A stretch of DNA of 64,000 bases, taken from Acidovorax sp. RAC01 (GTDB taxonomy: Bacteria; Pseudomonadota; Gammaproteobacteria; Burkholderiales; Burkholderiaceae_C). Shown here one piece after another: positions 17,320 through 25,884 of the stretch. The notes under the pieces were generated by a model that saw nothing but the letters and a program-made list of their open reading frames with translations, was not told where the DNA came from and made no database searches. The translations under genes and the position numbers were made by a program. Each line of letters starts with the position of its first letter. Position 1 is the first letter of the stretch. Where the stretch lies: positions 4,459,501-4,523,500 of the forward strand of contig NZ_CP016447.1 of assembly GCF_001714725.1 (NCBI RefSeq), in the 5' to 3' direction.

Positions 17320-18459
17320 TCACTGCAGTGGCAGCGTCCGGCTGTCTATGCTCAGCCCCATCTTTTGAAGCTGCGCGGGGTCGAAGCGGGACATAGCTTC
17401 ACCCTGGCAACGCAGATCAGCAATGCGTTTGCCGCCCTGCTCCACCATCACTCCCTTGCGCCCATTTTCACCGTCACCGGCATAAACGACATAGCGATAG
17501 TTGCCCTTGTCGAATGACAGGAAGTTCACAGCAGCGCCATCTTGACTGACCTGCGAGCCACGCTGGAATGCTGAAGCCGCACCAGCGCCACCACTCGGAT
17601 ATTCCATCTCCACTGCGCCTTCCAGCGGTGCTATCCGGTATGTCAACTGCTCACTGCCATCCGCGCGGCCAGCACACACCGAGGCGCGCTTCTTGCCTGT
17701 GGAGCAGGCAAAGATAGGAGTCTCAGCAGCCGAGCACAGATGCGGGACAGTCACAGCAGGAGCTGCAGCCGTCACGTTGGCTGGCGGAGCGACTGGCGCT
17801 GCAGCGGGTACCGTATTAGCAGGCGTTGACGCGGCTATGGCTGGTGCAGGCTGGGTGGCTGGCGATACCTCTGGTGGAGGTGGCTCCGCTGGCTTGGTTT
17901 CAGTTGCTAGCGGAGCTTCACCAGCGATCTTGGCAATCTCAGCTTCGCTCTTATCGAACACCCGGAGCATCGCCAGATCGTGGAACAGCCCCATGAATGC
18001 CAGATGCCCCGTGAGCTTGACCAGTATCTCTTTGCTGTCTTCGGTACGCTGGACGGTGTAGGTCACATTGCCCTTGACCGTATTGCCATCCAACGCGGCG
18101 CCTTGAGGCTCATACGTGCCGCGCAGGTGATTGAGCATCCGTTGATCGGTAGGGATGGCGTCTTGCGGCATCACAGCCATAAGGACCGCTGAGCAGGTCT
18201 TCTTCCCTGTCGATTCATCACTGCGGGCGGTAGTGATGGACTCCAACGTGACTTTGGTGTTCTTGTTCGTGATCTGCACGCTGCGCTGACGCTCAGGGCT
18301 CATGCTGGCATGCTCTTTGTCAAAGCTCTGCTGGTAAATCTGCTGGACCAGCGACACCGTGGCCGGATCAGCGCAGGACGGTGTTTTGTCACCGCATGCA
18401 GCCAGCAAAACCACGGACGTTGCCGCCAAGGTCACGGCGGCAGTTCTTTTGGGATTCAT
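17320..18459 (-). CDS. Putative lipoprotein
   Basis: 379 residues. The N-terminus is a lipoprotein signal peptide with lipobox LLAAC (Cys about residue 22). The N-terminal domain (about 25-190) is followed by an Ala/Pro-rich linker (about 190-245) and a C-terminal domain (about 245-379) with a cysteine-rich start (CSAAETPIFACSTGKK). I recognise no named family. The linker suggests two globular periplasmic domains. An AAGGAAG ribosome site precedes the ATG. It is the first gene of a pair with the exported hydrolase and is divergent from the XRE regulator, which could control it. Confidence 0.7.
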   Translation of the reverse strand: MNPKRTAAVTLAATSVVLLAACGDKTPSCADPATVSLVQQIYQQSFDKEHASMSPERQRSVQITNKNTKVTLESITTARSDESTGKKTCSAVLMAVMPQDAIPTDQRMLNHLRGTYEPQGAALDGNTVKGNVTYTVQRTEDSKEILVKLTGHLAFMGLFHDLAMLRVFDKSEAEIAKIAGEAPLATETKPAEPPPPEVSPATQPAPAIAASTPANTVPAAAPVAPPANVTAAAPAVTVPHLCSAAETPIFACSTGKKRASVCAGRADGSEQLTYRIAPLEGAVEMEYPSGGAGAASAFQRGSQVSQDGAAVNFLSFDKGNYRYVVYAGDGENGRKGVMVEQGGKRIADLRCQGEAMSRFDPAQLQKMGLSIDSRTLPLQ

Positions 18460-18569
18460 TTTTTCTTCCTTTTGGTTTCAAAAATTTGTGCCTCTCAAGG
18501 AACATTCTGTCATGCAATGTTCCTTATAAGACGTTTCCTCAGTAGGCACATTTCGAGAGCCTGTGGAGC

Positions 18570-18977
18570 ATGTCACGGACTGCTCCACAGAAACAAAGCG
18601 CTGCCAGCGAGACGCCGGTTCAGCGCCGCCGCAAGGTGCGGCTCATACCGAATGCCATCACGCTGGCGGTCGGTCAGAACCTTCGGCACTTCCGCGAGCA
18701 AAGCGGTATGACGCAGTTGGAATTGGCAATGAGCGCTGAAGTGGAGCGCACTCGGGTGTCCAAACTGGAGTTGGGTCTGGTGAATCCGAGTGTTTTGACG
18801 CTCGCCACCATCTGTCATGTTCTGGGCATCACGCTGGCTGATCTGTTCAGTGACATTCGGCTGGCACATCCACCCACCACCGAGGGTGGGCCACTGCGTC
18901 GCGCCAATCAAGCAGTGCTCGACAAGAAGCCGACACCCAAGCGCACCAAAGCGCCGGGTAAAGCTGCCGCCAAGTAG
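18570..18977 (+). CDS. XRE-family helix-turn-helix regulator
   Basis: 135 residues. A Cro/C1-type helix-turn-helix occupies about residues 33-90 (LRHFREQSGMTQLELAMSAE, then VERTRVSKLELGLVNPSVLTL). Short basic, low-complexity tails flank it on both sides. It is divergent from the lipoprotein/hydrolase pair, with 110 bases between, and could regulate it. No ligand or peptidase domain is attached. Confidence 0.85.
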   Translation: MSRTAPQKQSAASETPVQRRRKVRLIPNAITLAVGQNLRHFREQSGMTQLELAMSAEVERTRVSKLELGLVNPSVLTLATICHVLGITLADLFSDIRLAHPPTTEGGPLRRANQAVLDKKPTPKRTKAPGKAAAK

Positions 18978-18994
18978 CCTCTGGTCAGCTCGCT

Positions 18995-19444
18995 TCAGCT
19001 GCTCACAACCACTGTCAGTCGCAGCTTGTCTACCAAAGCCGGGGCAGGCGCTGCAGCAAACCACAGTTCAGAACAGGCCGTCACTGCGTTATGGAACGCG
19101 CTGGATACCGCCCTGCACTGATCCAAATGCAAGTCGGAGCCGCCGCGCAGCACCACGATGACAGTCCGTGGGCGTTCTGGTGAGACTTGCTGTGCTATGG
19201 CCTCGATGCTGTCATGGAGCATGGTTTGCAGGTCGCAGCGGTGGCCGGTAACGACATGGCTCCATGTGGACCGCCCCCAACGCGCAATTACCGCGCTCAG
19301 ATCGCCCCAGTCCAATGCTGGCATCGCGTCCGGCTCTGTCGCCGCACATAGATCGTCAAGAACCCTTTCCGAGTACACGACCGAAGAAGTTGGCATGCAC
19401 ACCAGAGCCAGCGTCCGCAAACATTCGCGCCGGTTCAGTGTCAT
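18995..19444 (-). CDS. Hypothetical protein coupled to a C39-like peptidase
   Basis: 149 residues, family not recognised. It starts by ATGA overlap with the C39-like gene upstream, which indicates translational coupling and a shared job. The segment RPRTVIVVLRGGSDLHLDQC looks like a buried strand followed by a turn, as in a small Rossmann-like fold. No signal peptide or metal site is clear. Since the upstream gene has lost its 5' end, this gene has probably lost its native promoter too. Confidence 0.55.
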   Translation of the reverse strand: MTLNRRECLRTLALVCMPTSSVVYSERVLDDLCAATEPDAMPALDWGDLSAVIARWGRSTWSHVVTGHRCDLQTMLHDSIEAIAQQVSPERPRTVIVVLRGGSDLHLDQCRAVSSAFHNAVTACSELWFAAAPAPALVDKLRLTVVVSS

Positions 19445-20055
19445 GACGTTCTCCGCACACGTATGGCCGCTAGCAACCGAACCGCCTCAGGTTGCCAAGA
19501 CTCAGACTCATGCATCCAAATGATCATCTTCTGCTTGGGCTCTTTGTGCCAGCCAGGCTTGGCACGTCGGCTACCGGGACCGGAATCTGGCAAACGCAGC
19601 CGTGCGTTATGGGCATGGAAACATGGTTCTGCGCCACCACTGTCCAGTAGCAGAATGCGCTGCGGAAAGTGACTTTGACCGACCACCAAACCCTCTACAC
19701 CCACCGCGAGAGCCCAGTGCTTGGTGCGGTGATGCTTGACCGATGCAAATGCAATGGCAACCAGATCACCCTGCATGAGCCATTTGACGGCGGGGGCATC
19801 TACATCGTGCTCAATGCAGTAGCGAGCGGTGAGTTCGAGTGGCAGTCCGAGGCTATTTACTTCATCCGCCCAATCTTTGGGATTGATTCCGGTGAAGTAG
19901 TACGGGGACATTGCGGTCCAAACTGCGGCTGCTACACCATGCTTGCGCCGTGACATATCGTGCAGCGCAGATGCCTTTGCAAGTCCAAGGTTGACCAGCA
20001 GCATCGCGAGCATGTGGGTCCCGCAAGATTGACCTGCCCCCTGCAGCCGTACCAA
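19441..20055 (-). pseudogene. C39-like cysteine peptidase, 5' end replaced by an IS3 element
   Basis: The frame gives 204 residues, but its first eight or nine codons (MVRLQGAGQ) come from the terminal repeat of the IS3 element, which ends at 20030. The native part begins SCGTHMLAMLLVNLG, which matches the catalytic-cysteine region of C39-type peptidases (Q-x-x-CG). A candidate His lies in HRTKHWALAVG and an Asp in LLLDSGG. Everything upstream of the cysteine is missing. The sequence on the far side of the IS (from 21289) is not its continuation. It could still be expressed from the IS end, but it is best treated as truncated. Confidence 0.65.
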
Positions 20056-20081
20056 TCAAAAGTGGAAGTCCGGGTTCAAGG

Positions 20082-20918
20082 TTAATCGATTTGTTTTTGA
20101 GTTGAAGGGTGTTGAGCTGCATCGCCAGCGCGCTGGCGATGCAGCTGGGCGAAACGAGCCGGTGGCATGCGCCCTAAGCTGCTGTGCGGCCTGACTTCGT
20201 TGTAGTCCGTGCGCCAGACCGCCACCGCCATCCTGGCCTGATGCAAGGTTTGGAACCAGCACTCGTTGAGATGCTCATCGCGGAACTTGCCATTGAAGCT
20301 CTCGATGTAGCCGTTCTGCATCGGGCGCCCCGGCTGGATCAGGATGTGGCGAATTCCATGCGCTTGCGCCCAGGCCATGAATGCCCTGCTTGTGAACTCC
20401 GGGCCGTTGTCGGTTCGCACCGCCTGAGGATACCCACGGAACAGCGCTGCCCGGTCCAGAACGCGGGTGACGTACTGGCCCGAGATGCCGAAGTCCACCA
20501 CGATGTCCACACTCTCGTGGCTGAAGTCGTCAGCGACCGTGAGGTACTTCAGGCGCCGCCCACCCGAGAGGCTGTCGCTCACGAAATCCATGCTCCACAC
20601 CTCGTTGACCGTGCGTGCCAGCTGCAGCGGCACACGCTCATTGATAGGCCGCTTGCTCTTCTTGCGCCGGCGTACAGCCAGATTGGCTTGCCGGTAAAGG
20701 CGGTACACCCGCTTGTGGTTGACGCCGGGAAACTGCGGGCGCAGCAGATCGTGGATTCGCCGATAGCCAAAGCGCCGACGCACATGCGCGATCTCCACGA
20801 TCTTCTCGTGCAGATCCAGCGTGGCCTGGTCGGCCGTTGGTGGATGTCGGTAGCTGTCGCGGGAGAGCCCCACAAGACGGCACGCGCGGCGTTCAGACAA
20901 ATGGTGCTCGCTGACCAT
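20082..20918 (-). CDS. IS3-family transposase, OrfB (DDE integrase domain)
   Basis: 278 residues as an independent frame. It contains the rve integrase core: first Asp in VWSMDFVSD, second in AVRTDNGPEFTS, and Glu in NGYIESFNGKFRDE, with the normal D-x-E spacing. The C-terminal YNEVRPHSSLG motif is typical. In this family OrfB is normally made as an OrfAB fusion by programmed -1 frameshifting across the end of orfA, so the true product probably starts in orfA. Confidence 0.93.
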   Translation of the reverse strand: MVSEHHLSERRACRLVGLSRDSYRHPPTADQATLDLHEKIVEIAHVRRRFGYRRIHDLLRPQFPGVNHKRVYRLYRQANLAVRRRKKSKRPINERVPLQLARTVNEVWSMDFVSDSLSGGRRLKYLTVADDFSHESVDIVVDFGISGQYVTRVLDRAALFRGYPQAVRTDNGPEFTSRAFMAWAQAHGIRHILIQPGRPMQNGYIESFNGKFRDEHLNECWFQTLHQARMAVAVWRTDYNEVRPHSSLGRMPPARFAQLHRQRAGDAAQHPSTQKQID

Positions 20919-20950
20919 GATCCGGATCGCCTCGCGCCTGGCCTGTGGGG

Positions 20951-21217
20951 CTAGCGCTTTACCCCAAGAACGCTCTTGAGCGCGTGCATGTCGAGGTGGG
21001 CCTCGGCCAGCAGCCGCTTGAGTTTGGCGTTCTCGGATTCGAGCTCACGCAGGCGCTGGGCCTCCGAGACCTGCATACCGCCGAACTTGGCGCGCCACTT
21101 ATAGAACGTCGCATCGCTGAAGCCGCCGTTGCGGCACAGCTCCTTGATCGGCATGCCTGCTTCGGCCTGCCTAAGGAACCCGATGATCTGTTCCTCGCTG
21201 AATCTGCTCTTCTTCAT
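20951..21217 (-). CDS. IS3-family transposase, OrfA (helix-turn-helix)
   Basis: About 88 residues starting MKKSRFSEEQIIGFLRQA. It has a helix-turn-helix (IKELCRNGGFSDATFYKWR) that binds the terminal repeats and a C-terminal leucine-zipper-like segment (LRELESENAKLKRLLAEAHL). A GGAG lies nine bases before this ATG. An upstream ATG at 21226 is too close to the GGAG to be the better start. Confidence 0.92.
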   Translation of the reverse strand: MKKSRFSEEQIIGFLRQAEAGMPIKELCRNGGFSDATFYKWRAKFGGMQVSEAQRLRELESENAKLKRLLAEAHLDMHALKSVLGVKR

Positions 21218-21397
21218 GTCCGTCATTCTCCTGGTGGTTGACGGACTTCACTAACTTCAGACTGGTACGGCTGGAAGGGGGCAGGTCACCGCCATGGTGT
21301 GTGCCGCCTGGTTTGCCGCCGTTTCGACAGCCCACAGGCCCAGTGATCCGGCGTAGGTGGTCGCTTGCACAGCAGAGAAGCCGGGTGGCGCAGTGGT

Positions 21398-22198
21398 TCA
21401 CACAGCGGGGTAAGTCCCGGTGCCCCCAGGCCATGCCGTGAGCACTTCAAAACCGCTGTCCGTCACGGCTACCATGTGTTCCCACTGGGCGGAGAGGGAG
21501 CGATCCTTGGTCACCACCGTCCAGCCATCGGCCAGCTCCCTGGTCTCGCGCTGGCCTGCGTTCAGCATGGGCTCAATGGTGAAGACCATGCCCGCCTCCA
21601 GCCGCAGCCCCTGCCCGCGCCGTCCGTAGTGCAACACCTGCGGCTCGTCGTGGTACACCGTACCAATGCCGTGACCGCAGTACTCACGCACTACGCTGAA
21701 GTTTTCGCGCTGCGCCACGGTGGCAATCGCATGGCCCACATCGCCCAGAGTGGACCCCGGCCTCACCGTGCGGATGCCTGCGCACAGCGCTTCGTACGTG
21801 GCGCGCACCAGCCGATGGGCCAACACGCTGGGCGTGCCCACGCAGAACATGCGGCTGGTGTCGCCATACCAGCCGTCTTTTTCTACCGCCACATCAATGT
21901 TCACGATGTCGCCCTTCTTCAGCACCTGCTGGGGCGAGGGGATGCCGTGGCACACCACATGGTTCACCGAGGTCAGTACCGTCTTGGGGTAGTCCAGGTA
22001 GCCCACATTGGCAGGCCGCGCGCCCTGCACGTTCACGATGTGGTCGTGGCACCGGCGGTCTAGCGCTTCGGTGGTCACGCCTGGCACTACATGCGGCTCG
22101 ATCATGGACAACACCTCGGCCGCCAGCTGCGCCGCCCGCCGCGCCATCACCAGTTCTTCGGCCGAGCGGATCGGCACGCCACGGTCCGCGCGCGCCAT
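21398..22198 (-). CDS. map: Type I methionine aminopeptidase
   Basis: 266 residues, the normal length for a type I enzyme that removes the initiator Met from new proteins. The dimetal ligands are visible: Asp in VNIDVAVEKDGWYGD (two), His in YCGHGIG, Glu in FTIEPML and Glu in AQWEHMV. The substrate-side His is in NHVVCHGIP. The gene is translationally coupled to a ParD-like gene through a TGATG stop-start overlap. A methionine aminopeptidase essential for growth normally lies with rpsB, so this may be a second copy; that is inference. Just downstream lies the boundary of the IS3 element. Confidence 0.95.
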   Translation of the reverse strand: MARADRGVPIRSAEELVMARRAAQLAAEVLSMIEPHVVPGVTTEALDRRCHDHIVNVQGARPANVGYLDYPKTVLTSVNHVVCHGIPSPQQVLKKGDIVNIDVAVEKDGWYGDTSRMFCVGTPSVLAHRLVRATYEALCAGIRTVRPGSTLGDVGHAIATVAQRENFSVVREYCGHGIGTVYHDEPQVLHYGRRGQGLRLEAGMVFTIEPMLNAGQRETRELADGWTVVTKDRSLSAQWEHMVAVTDSGFEVLTAWPGGTGTYPAV

Positions 22199-22473
22199 CA
22201 GTGCGGCTGCTTTCTGGAGCGTGGGCTGCGTGCATCTGCAGCGGGCTTACTGTCCAGCTCGCCCCGTGCCGCCAGGGCAATATCCAGCCCACCCGCCAGT
22301 TCGGCCCGCACCAGCATCTGGCAAATCTCGCGGTGGTCCAGGTCGGGGTACATCTCGGTCAGCATGCCGACACGCATCCAGTGCTCGGCCTGGGAATTGA
22401 TGGAACGGCTCAGCGCCGTACTGGCAACACGCAGGTTTTCGTGCATCTGATCGGAAATCTTGACTATGCCCAT
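22198..22473 (-). CDS. ParD-like antitoxin-type protein
   Basis: 91 residues starting MGIVKISDQMHENLRVASTA. The N-terminal ribbon-helix-helix is followed by SINSQAEHWMRVGML, as in the ParD-like family (PF11903). No ParE toxin is next to it. Instead the stop codon overlaps the ATG of the methionine aminopeptidase gene. The open frame extends upstream of 22473 but without conserved sequence. A perfect palindrome lies right before the start and probably serves for self-repression. The C-terminal 20 residues are basic and low in complexity. Confidence 0.8.
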   Translation of the reverse strand: MGIVKISDQMHENLRVASTALSRSINSQAEHWMRVGMLTEMYPDLDHREICQMLVRAELAGGLDIALAARGELDSKPAADARSPRSRKQPH

Positions 22474-22481
22474 GCGTCTAT

Positions 22482-22498
22482 TATATGTGAAACATATA
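22482..22498. promoter_or_regulatory. Palindrome upstream of the ParD-like gene, candidate operator
   Basis: TATATGT-GAA-ACATATA is a perfect 7+3+7 palindrome nine bases upstream of the ParD-like start codon. Ribbon-helix-helix antitoxins repress their own genes at such sites. A related half-site (GCATAT) follows at about 22505-22510. Confidence 0.6.
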
Positions 22499-22725
22499 CG
22501 TTTCGCATATCTCTCTCTATCCTGCGGGGTTGAGATAACGCATGCTTCTGCGCGCCTGGAGAAGATGCTTCGCTGGCGCTCGGCACGGTTGCCCATGCTT
22601 CGGTCGTACGTCTTGATCCGTACCATCGACCAGGGCTTTTTCACGCTATTTTTGTCAAATGGGTTGCAACCCAAAGGGAAGGGCAAGCAAGCCGCGCCAA
22701 CCGCAAATTGCACGCGCACGATCTA

Positions 22726-23130
22726 TCAGCAACCCGCAGGTGTAACCCGTCCACACGCCCCTGGGCAATCCTTGCGGTTCACGTAGAACACGCCATCTGC
22801 GCGTTCGTCGATTTCAAGCTCGACGGACCGCGCCCCGGTGCTGGCACATGCACGCCAGGCGGTATCGGCGATCTGGCCATGGTGGGCTACGACGAGTCCC
22901 AGCAGTTCTGCCGCATTGCCGGTGCCACAGTGTTGCCAGCCTACCTCCACGCCGATGTGCGCTGCACCCTCGCGGCATTCCATGTGGATCGTCGGTTGCG
23001 CAAGCGCCAGGGCGCAGGCGTTCGCTCGCTCCAACATGGCGCGTACCGTATCGAGCGCTGCGCCAGGGTCTTCTTCACCGGCAATCGATTCTCGAGCGTC
23101 CGCACGCTGCAGTGTTTGGCATTGATGCAT
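22726..23130 (-). CDS. Hypothetical protein, 134 aa
   Basis: The frame is open for much longer, but a GGAGAG ribosome site lies just before the ATG at 23130 (MHQCQTLQRADARES), and protein-like composition begins there. It contains an alternation typical of a small alpha/beta protein (LALAQPTIHMECREG, IGVEVGWQH, VELEIDERADGVFYVN). Cys and His are scattered (six Cys). I recognise no family. It is divergent from the small gene at 23353. Confidence 0.5.
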   Translation of the reverse strand: MHQCQTLQRADARESIAGEEDPGAALDTVRAMLERANACALALAQPTIHMECREGAAHIGVEVGWQHCGTGNAAELLGLVVAHHGQIADTAWRACASTGARSVELEIDERADGVFYVNRKDCPGACGRVTPAGC

Positions 23131-23352
23131 GGGGCTCTCCGGTTTGAGTTGCCGCAACTGCTTGCGGGGCGGCATGGTCCTGATATTTCCCACGCGGTGC
23201 ATCCGGTGCTGTCGGCCATCAGCCCGGCCAAGCGTCAGAACGGCGCACCTGGTTTCATCAAAGTTCAAAGTGTGTTGCGACTTGTTCTGCCGCGTTGTGG
23301 GCTTGCTTTCCCTTGGACACAATAAAAACCTGAACACACAGGGAGAGGACCC

Positions 23353-23649
23353 ATGTCCGTTGAATTGTTGCGCTCGCTCGCCAGCAGCAAGCTGCCGTTG
23401 ACCGTCGAGGACATCGGTGAGATAGACCGTCTGCGTGTGCTGGCAGCGGCGGGGCTGGTGCACGCCGTTTTGCCCGACGTGGGTGCCCGTGTGCAACGTG
23501 CCGAGGTTTTGGGCCTGTCCCCGGAAGGCGAGGAAACCTTGCGGCGCACCTTTCCGGCACAGCAGTTGAAGTTTGAAGTTCAGCGACACCAAAGCAGTTC
23601 CCGAAATGCCGCGCGTGAACAGGGGCAGCCGCAGCGCCTCGACTCCTGA
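23353..23649 (+). CDS. Hypothetical protein, 98 aa
   Basis: 98 residues with a strong ribosome site (GGGAGAGG) before the ATG. The sequence MSVELLRSLASSKLPLTVED, then IGEIDRLRVLAAAGLVHAVL, resembles a small helical, possibly winged-helix, protein. The C-terminal 25 residues are polar and disordered. No named family. It stands alone between a divergent hypothetical gene and the hemerythrin gene. Confidence 0.6.
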   Translation: MSVELLRSLASSKLPLTVEDIGEIDRLRVLAAAGLVHAVLPDVGARVQRAEVLGLSPEGEETLRRTFPAQQLKFEVQRHQSSSRNAAREQGQPQRLDS

Positions 23650-23873
23650 GCCTGCATGCCTTGACGGCCGATCTTGGGCAACCCTGACCGCCAAGGTCCA
23701 TGCATCGGCACCTGCGAAACGTCAGCAACACCGCCGCGCAGCATCGGTAACGCCCTCTTGGGGGGACCGCACGCCACACTTCCTGACCGCGAACTCTGGC
23801 GCTTTCCTACAGACGGGCTGCAAGGCCCCGTTCCATCATCCGGACTCCAAAACCAACTTGTACGGAGCCCCAC

Positions 23874-24362
23874 ATGCCCACCACCCCACGCCAGAAAGAT
23901 GCTTGCGACCTGCTCGACGCAGACCACAAGGCAGTCAAAAAAATGTTCAAGGATTTCGAAGGGCTTTGCGGCTCCCGTGCGCGCAACGCAGCGCAGTTGC
24001 GCCTGGACCTTGCCAAGGAAATCTGCACGGAGCTGACGGTGCATGCGCAGATTGAAGAAGAGATTTTTTATCCCGCGCTGCGTGACGCGATCAAGGAAAC
24101 CGATTTGCTGGCAGAGGCCGAAGTAGAACACCAGACTGCCAAAGACCTCATCGCACAGATTGAAGGAGCCCTCCAAGCGGACGAGCAGTTTGATGCCCGC
24201 GTCAAGGTACTGGGCGAATACATCGACCACCACGTGAAGGAAGAGCGCAACGAGATCTTCACCAAGGCTCGCGCGGCGCGCAAGCTGGATCTGTTTGCCA
24301 TGCGCGAGCAACTGCAACAGCGCAAGGAAGAACTGATGGAAGCGCAACCGGCGGTCGCGTGA
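23874..24362 (+). CDS. Hemerythrin HHE domain protein
   Basis: 162 residues. The HHE ligand set is present: His in LLDADHKAV, H-x3-E in VHAQIEEEIFYP, His in AEVEHQTAK, and H-x4-E in DHHVKEERNEIF. These bind a di-iron centre that senses or stores oxygen, nitric oxide or reactive species. A GGAG lies six bases before the ATG. The neighbouring DUF421 gene follows after 43 bases on the same strand, so the two may form a small stress operon. Confidence 0.92.
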   Translation: MPTTPRQKDACDLLDADHKAVKKMFKDFEGLCGSRARNAAQLRLDLAKEICTELTVHAQIEEEIFYPALRDAIKETDLLAEAEVEHQTAKDLIAQIEGALQADEQFDARVKVLGEYIDHHVKEERNEIFTKARAARKLDLFAMREQLQQRKEELMEAQPAVA

Positions 24363-24404
24363 CACGACATGACCACGCCGCGCGCCGAGGGCTGAGGGCT
24401 GCGC

Positions 24405-24869
24405 ATGTGGGACCTGAGCCTGCCCTGGTGGGAAACGGCCCTTCGGGCTCTTGCGGTGTACGCTGCGCTGCTGCTGCTCATGCGGCTGTCGGGGCGGCGG
24501 ACGGTAGGCCAGTTCACTCCATTCGATCTGCTGGTGGTGATGCTGCTGAGTGAATCGGTCTCGAACGCCCTGTCAGGCGGCGATGAATCGGTGCCGGGTG
24601 GGCTCCTCAGTGCCGCCGTGCTTGTCGGCCTGAACGCCACGGTAGCCACCGTCGCCTCGCGCTCGGCAAAGGTGCGCTCCACTTTGGAAGGAGACCCGAT
24701 CCTTTTGGGTAAGGACGGCAAACTCCTGCACAGGGTGCTCCGGCAGCAGCGGGTACCGGAGGCCGATGTGCAGCAAGCGCTGCGCGAAGCCGACTGCGAC
24801 CTCGAGTCCATGCAATGCGCCTTTCTTGAAGCAGACGGGCGCATCAGCATCCTGACGCGAAAGCCCTGA
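24405..24869 (+). CDS. DUF421 (YetF/YcaP-like) membrane protein
   Basis: 154 residues with an N-terminal membrane part of two or three helices (about 10-80) and a C-terminal soluble DUF421 domain. Diagnostic motifs are the membrane-side RLSGRRTVGQFTPFDLLVV and the soluble SRSAKVRSTLEGDPILLGKDG. Such proteins are short inner-membrane proteins of unknown function, often in stress or sporulation contexts. It follows the hemerythrin gene. Confidence 0.88.
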   Translation: MWDLSLPWWETALRALAVYAALLLLMRLSGRRTVGQFTPFDLLVVMLLSESVSNALSGGDESVPGGLLSAAVLVGLNATVATVASRSAKVRSTLEGDPILLGKDGKLLHRVLRQQRVPEADVQQALREADCDLESMQCAFLEADGRISILTRKP

Positions 24870-25187
24870 AAGCACATCGGTCACGAGAGCCGTGAGCCCA
24901 CGAACGGGCTGCCAGGCGACAACGGGATACGGTAGCCCATCGAACCATCGCCGGTTATCGCCAGGGCCACCACCCCAAACCGCGTTTCTGAATCCGCAGG
25001 CACGGCCGGCTACGCCCATGGAGGCCGCCCTTGCCACCGCGCGGCTCCCACGCAAGCCGGCCCCTACGCAATGTCGCACTTGTCTGACAGACGCTCAGGG
25101 CGGGCTTTGCTGAAATCAGACAAAAGCAGCCATTGAGGCTTGCCCGGGACCATTGGGGTCCCTCCCCGTTTTCACGAAAGCATCACC
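24870..25187. other. Intergenic region without a recognised gene
   Basis: About 320 bases between the DUF421 gene and a small membrane-peptide frame. I see no RNA gene, repeat or convincing coding frame. Confidence 0.5.
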
Positions 25188-25370
25188 ATGAAACGCGAGC
25201 AACGTCGCCCGAGTCCCCGTTCGGCCCTGCCCTTTGCAGGCACCGTGGTCGTTGCCGTTCTGGCAGCCATGGCACTGCTGGGCACCGATCTCACCTTACA
25301 GGCAGCCGATTCCCTGTCGTACCTGCCCGAGAGTGCCTGGCAGGTTCTCCCGGCCCGGTTGTTCGAATGA
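25188..25370 (+). CDS. Small hypothetical protein with one membrane segment
   Basis: 60 residues starting MKREQRRPSPRSALP. A single hydrophobic segment follows a basic N-terminus (FAGTVVVAVLAAMALLG), giving a membrane anchor or a signal peptide. No other motif. The frame is open upstream to 25140, but the ATG at 25188 suits a signal-like N-terminus best. The next gene to the right encodes a small lipoprotein. Confidence 0.45.
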   Translation: MKREQRRPSPRSALPFAGTVVVAVLAAMALLGTDLTLQAADSLSYLPESAWQVLPARLFE

Positions 25371-25452
25371 AGACTTGTCAAAAAAGATAGCAGCGGAGTA
25401 CCATGCGGCGCCGGTTGCGTTTTGCAGGCGGCACCCTGAATGGAGAATGAGC

Positions 25453-25824
25453 ATGACATCATGTTTCAGCATCCCTCGCGGCGTGGCGGCTCGAACCGTG
25501 CGCTGGCCTGTTCTCGCTGCCCTGGCCTTCGGGCTGATGGCCTGTTCCGCCCCGCAAGATCGCGCGCTGGAGGAGTTTGCGCAGTGGCATGACAACGCCC
25601 GCACACAGGCCCGTGCCGGTGCATTGCGATGGAGCGAGCTCTACCGGGAGAGCTTTGACCGGCTCACCGCCCTCCCGTCCTCGTTCCAGCAGGATTCGCG
25701 GCTGGAAAACACGGTGCTGCTGCTGTCCGCGGCGCGCAAGTTTGAGGCCAACGAAATGACAGCCCAGCAGTTTGCAGTGGAACAGGGCGACATCGAAGCG
25801 CGGCTGCAGGCGCGGCTCCGGTAA
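25453..25824 (+). CDS. Small putative lipoprotein
   Basis: 123 residues with a lipoprotein signal peptide ending in the lipobox LMAC (Cys about residue 30). The mature part is helical and charged (RALEEFAQWHDNARTQARA, ARKFEANEMTAQQF). A GGAGA lies six bases before the ATG at 25453; an ATG six bases upstream is too close to it. It converges on the MCE operon lipoprotein. Family unknown. Confidence 0.6.
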   Translation: MTSCFSIPRGVAARTVRWPVLAALAFGLMACSAPQDRALEEFAQWHDNARTQARAGALRWSELYRESFDRLTALPSSFQQDSRLENTVLLLSAARKFEANEMTAQQFAVEQGDIEARLQARLR

Positions 25825-25884
25825 AACCAAAAGGTGCTTCGGCTGCCGTTCGCCTGACCACGACCACCAACCCGGGCGTGCCAG

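Larger units (their letters stand above)
20030..21288 (-). mobile_element. IS3-family insertion sequence (1259 bp), no target duplication
   Basis: The ends match as inverted repeats: TGACCTGCCCCC then CAGCCGTACCA on the left (20030-20054) and their complement on the right (21263-21288), with one or two differences. Two overlapping frames, orfA and orfB, encode the transposase. The three bases flanking the left end (GAT) and the right end (CCG) differ. The expected 3-4 bp duplication is therefore absent, which suggests deletion or recombination after insertion. Confidence 0.9.
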
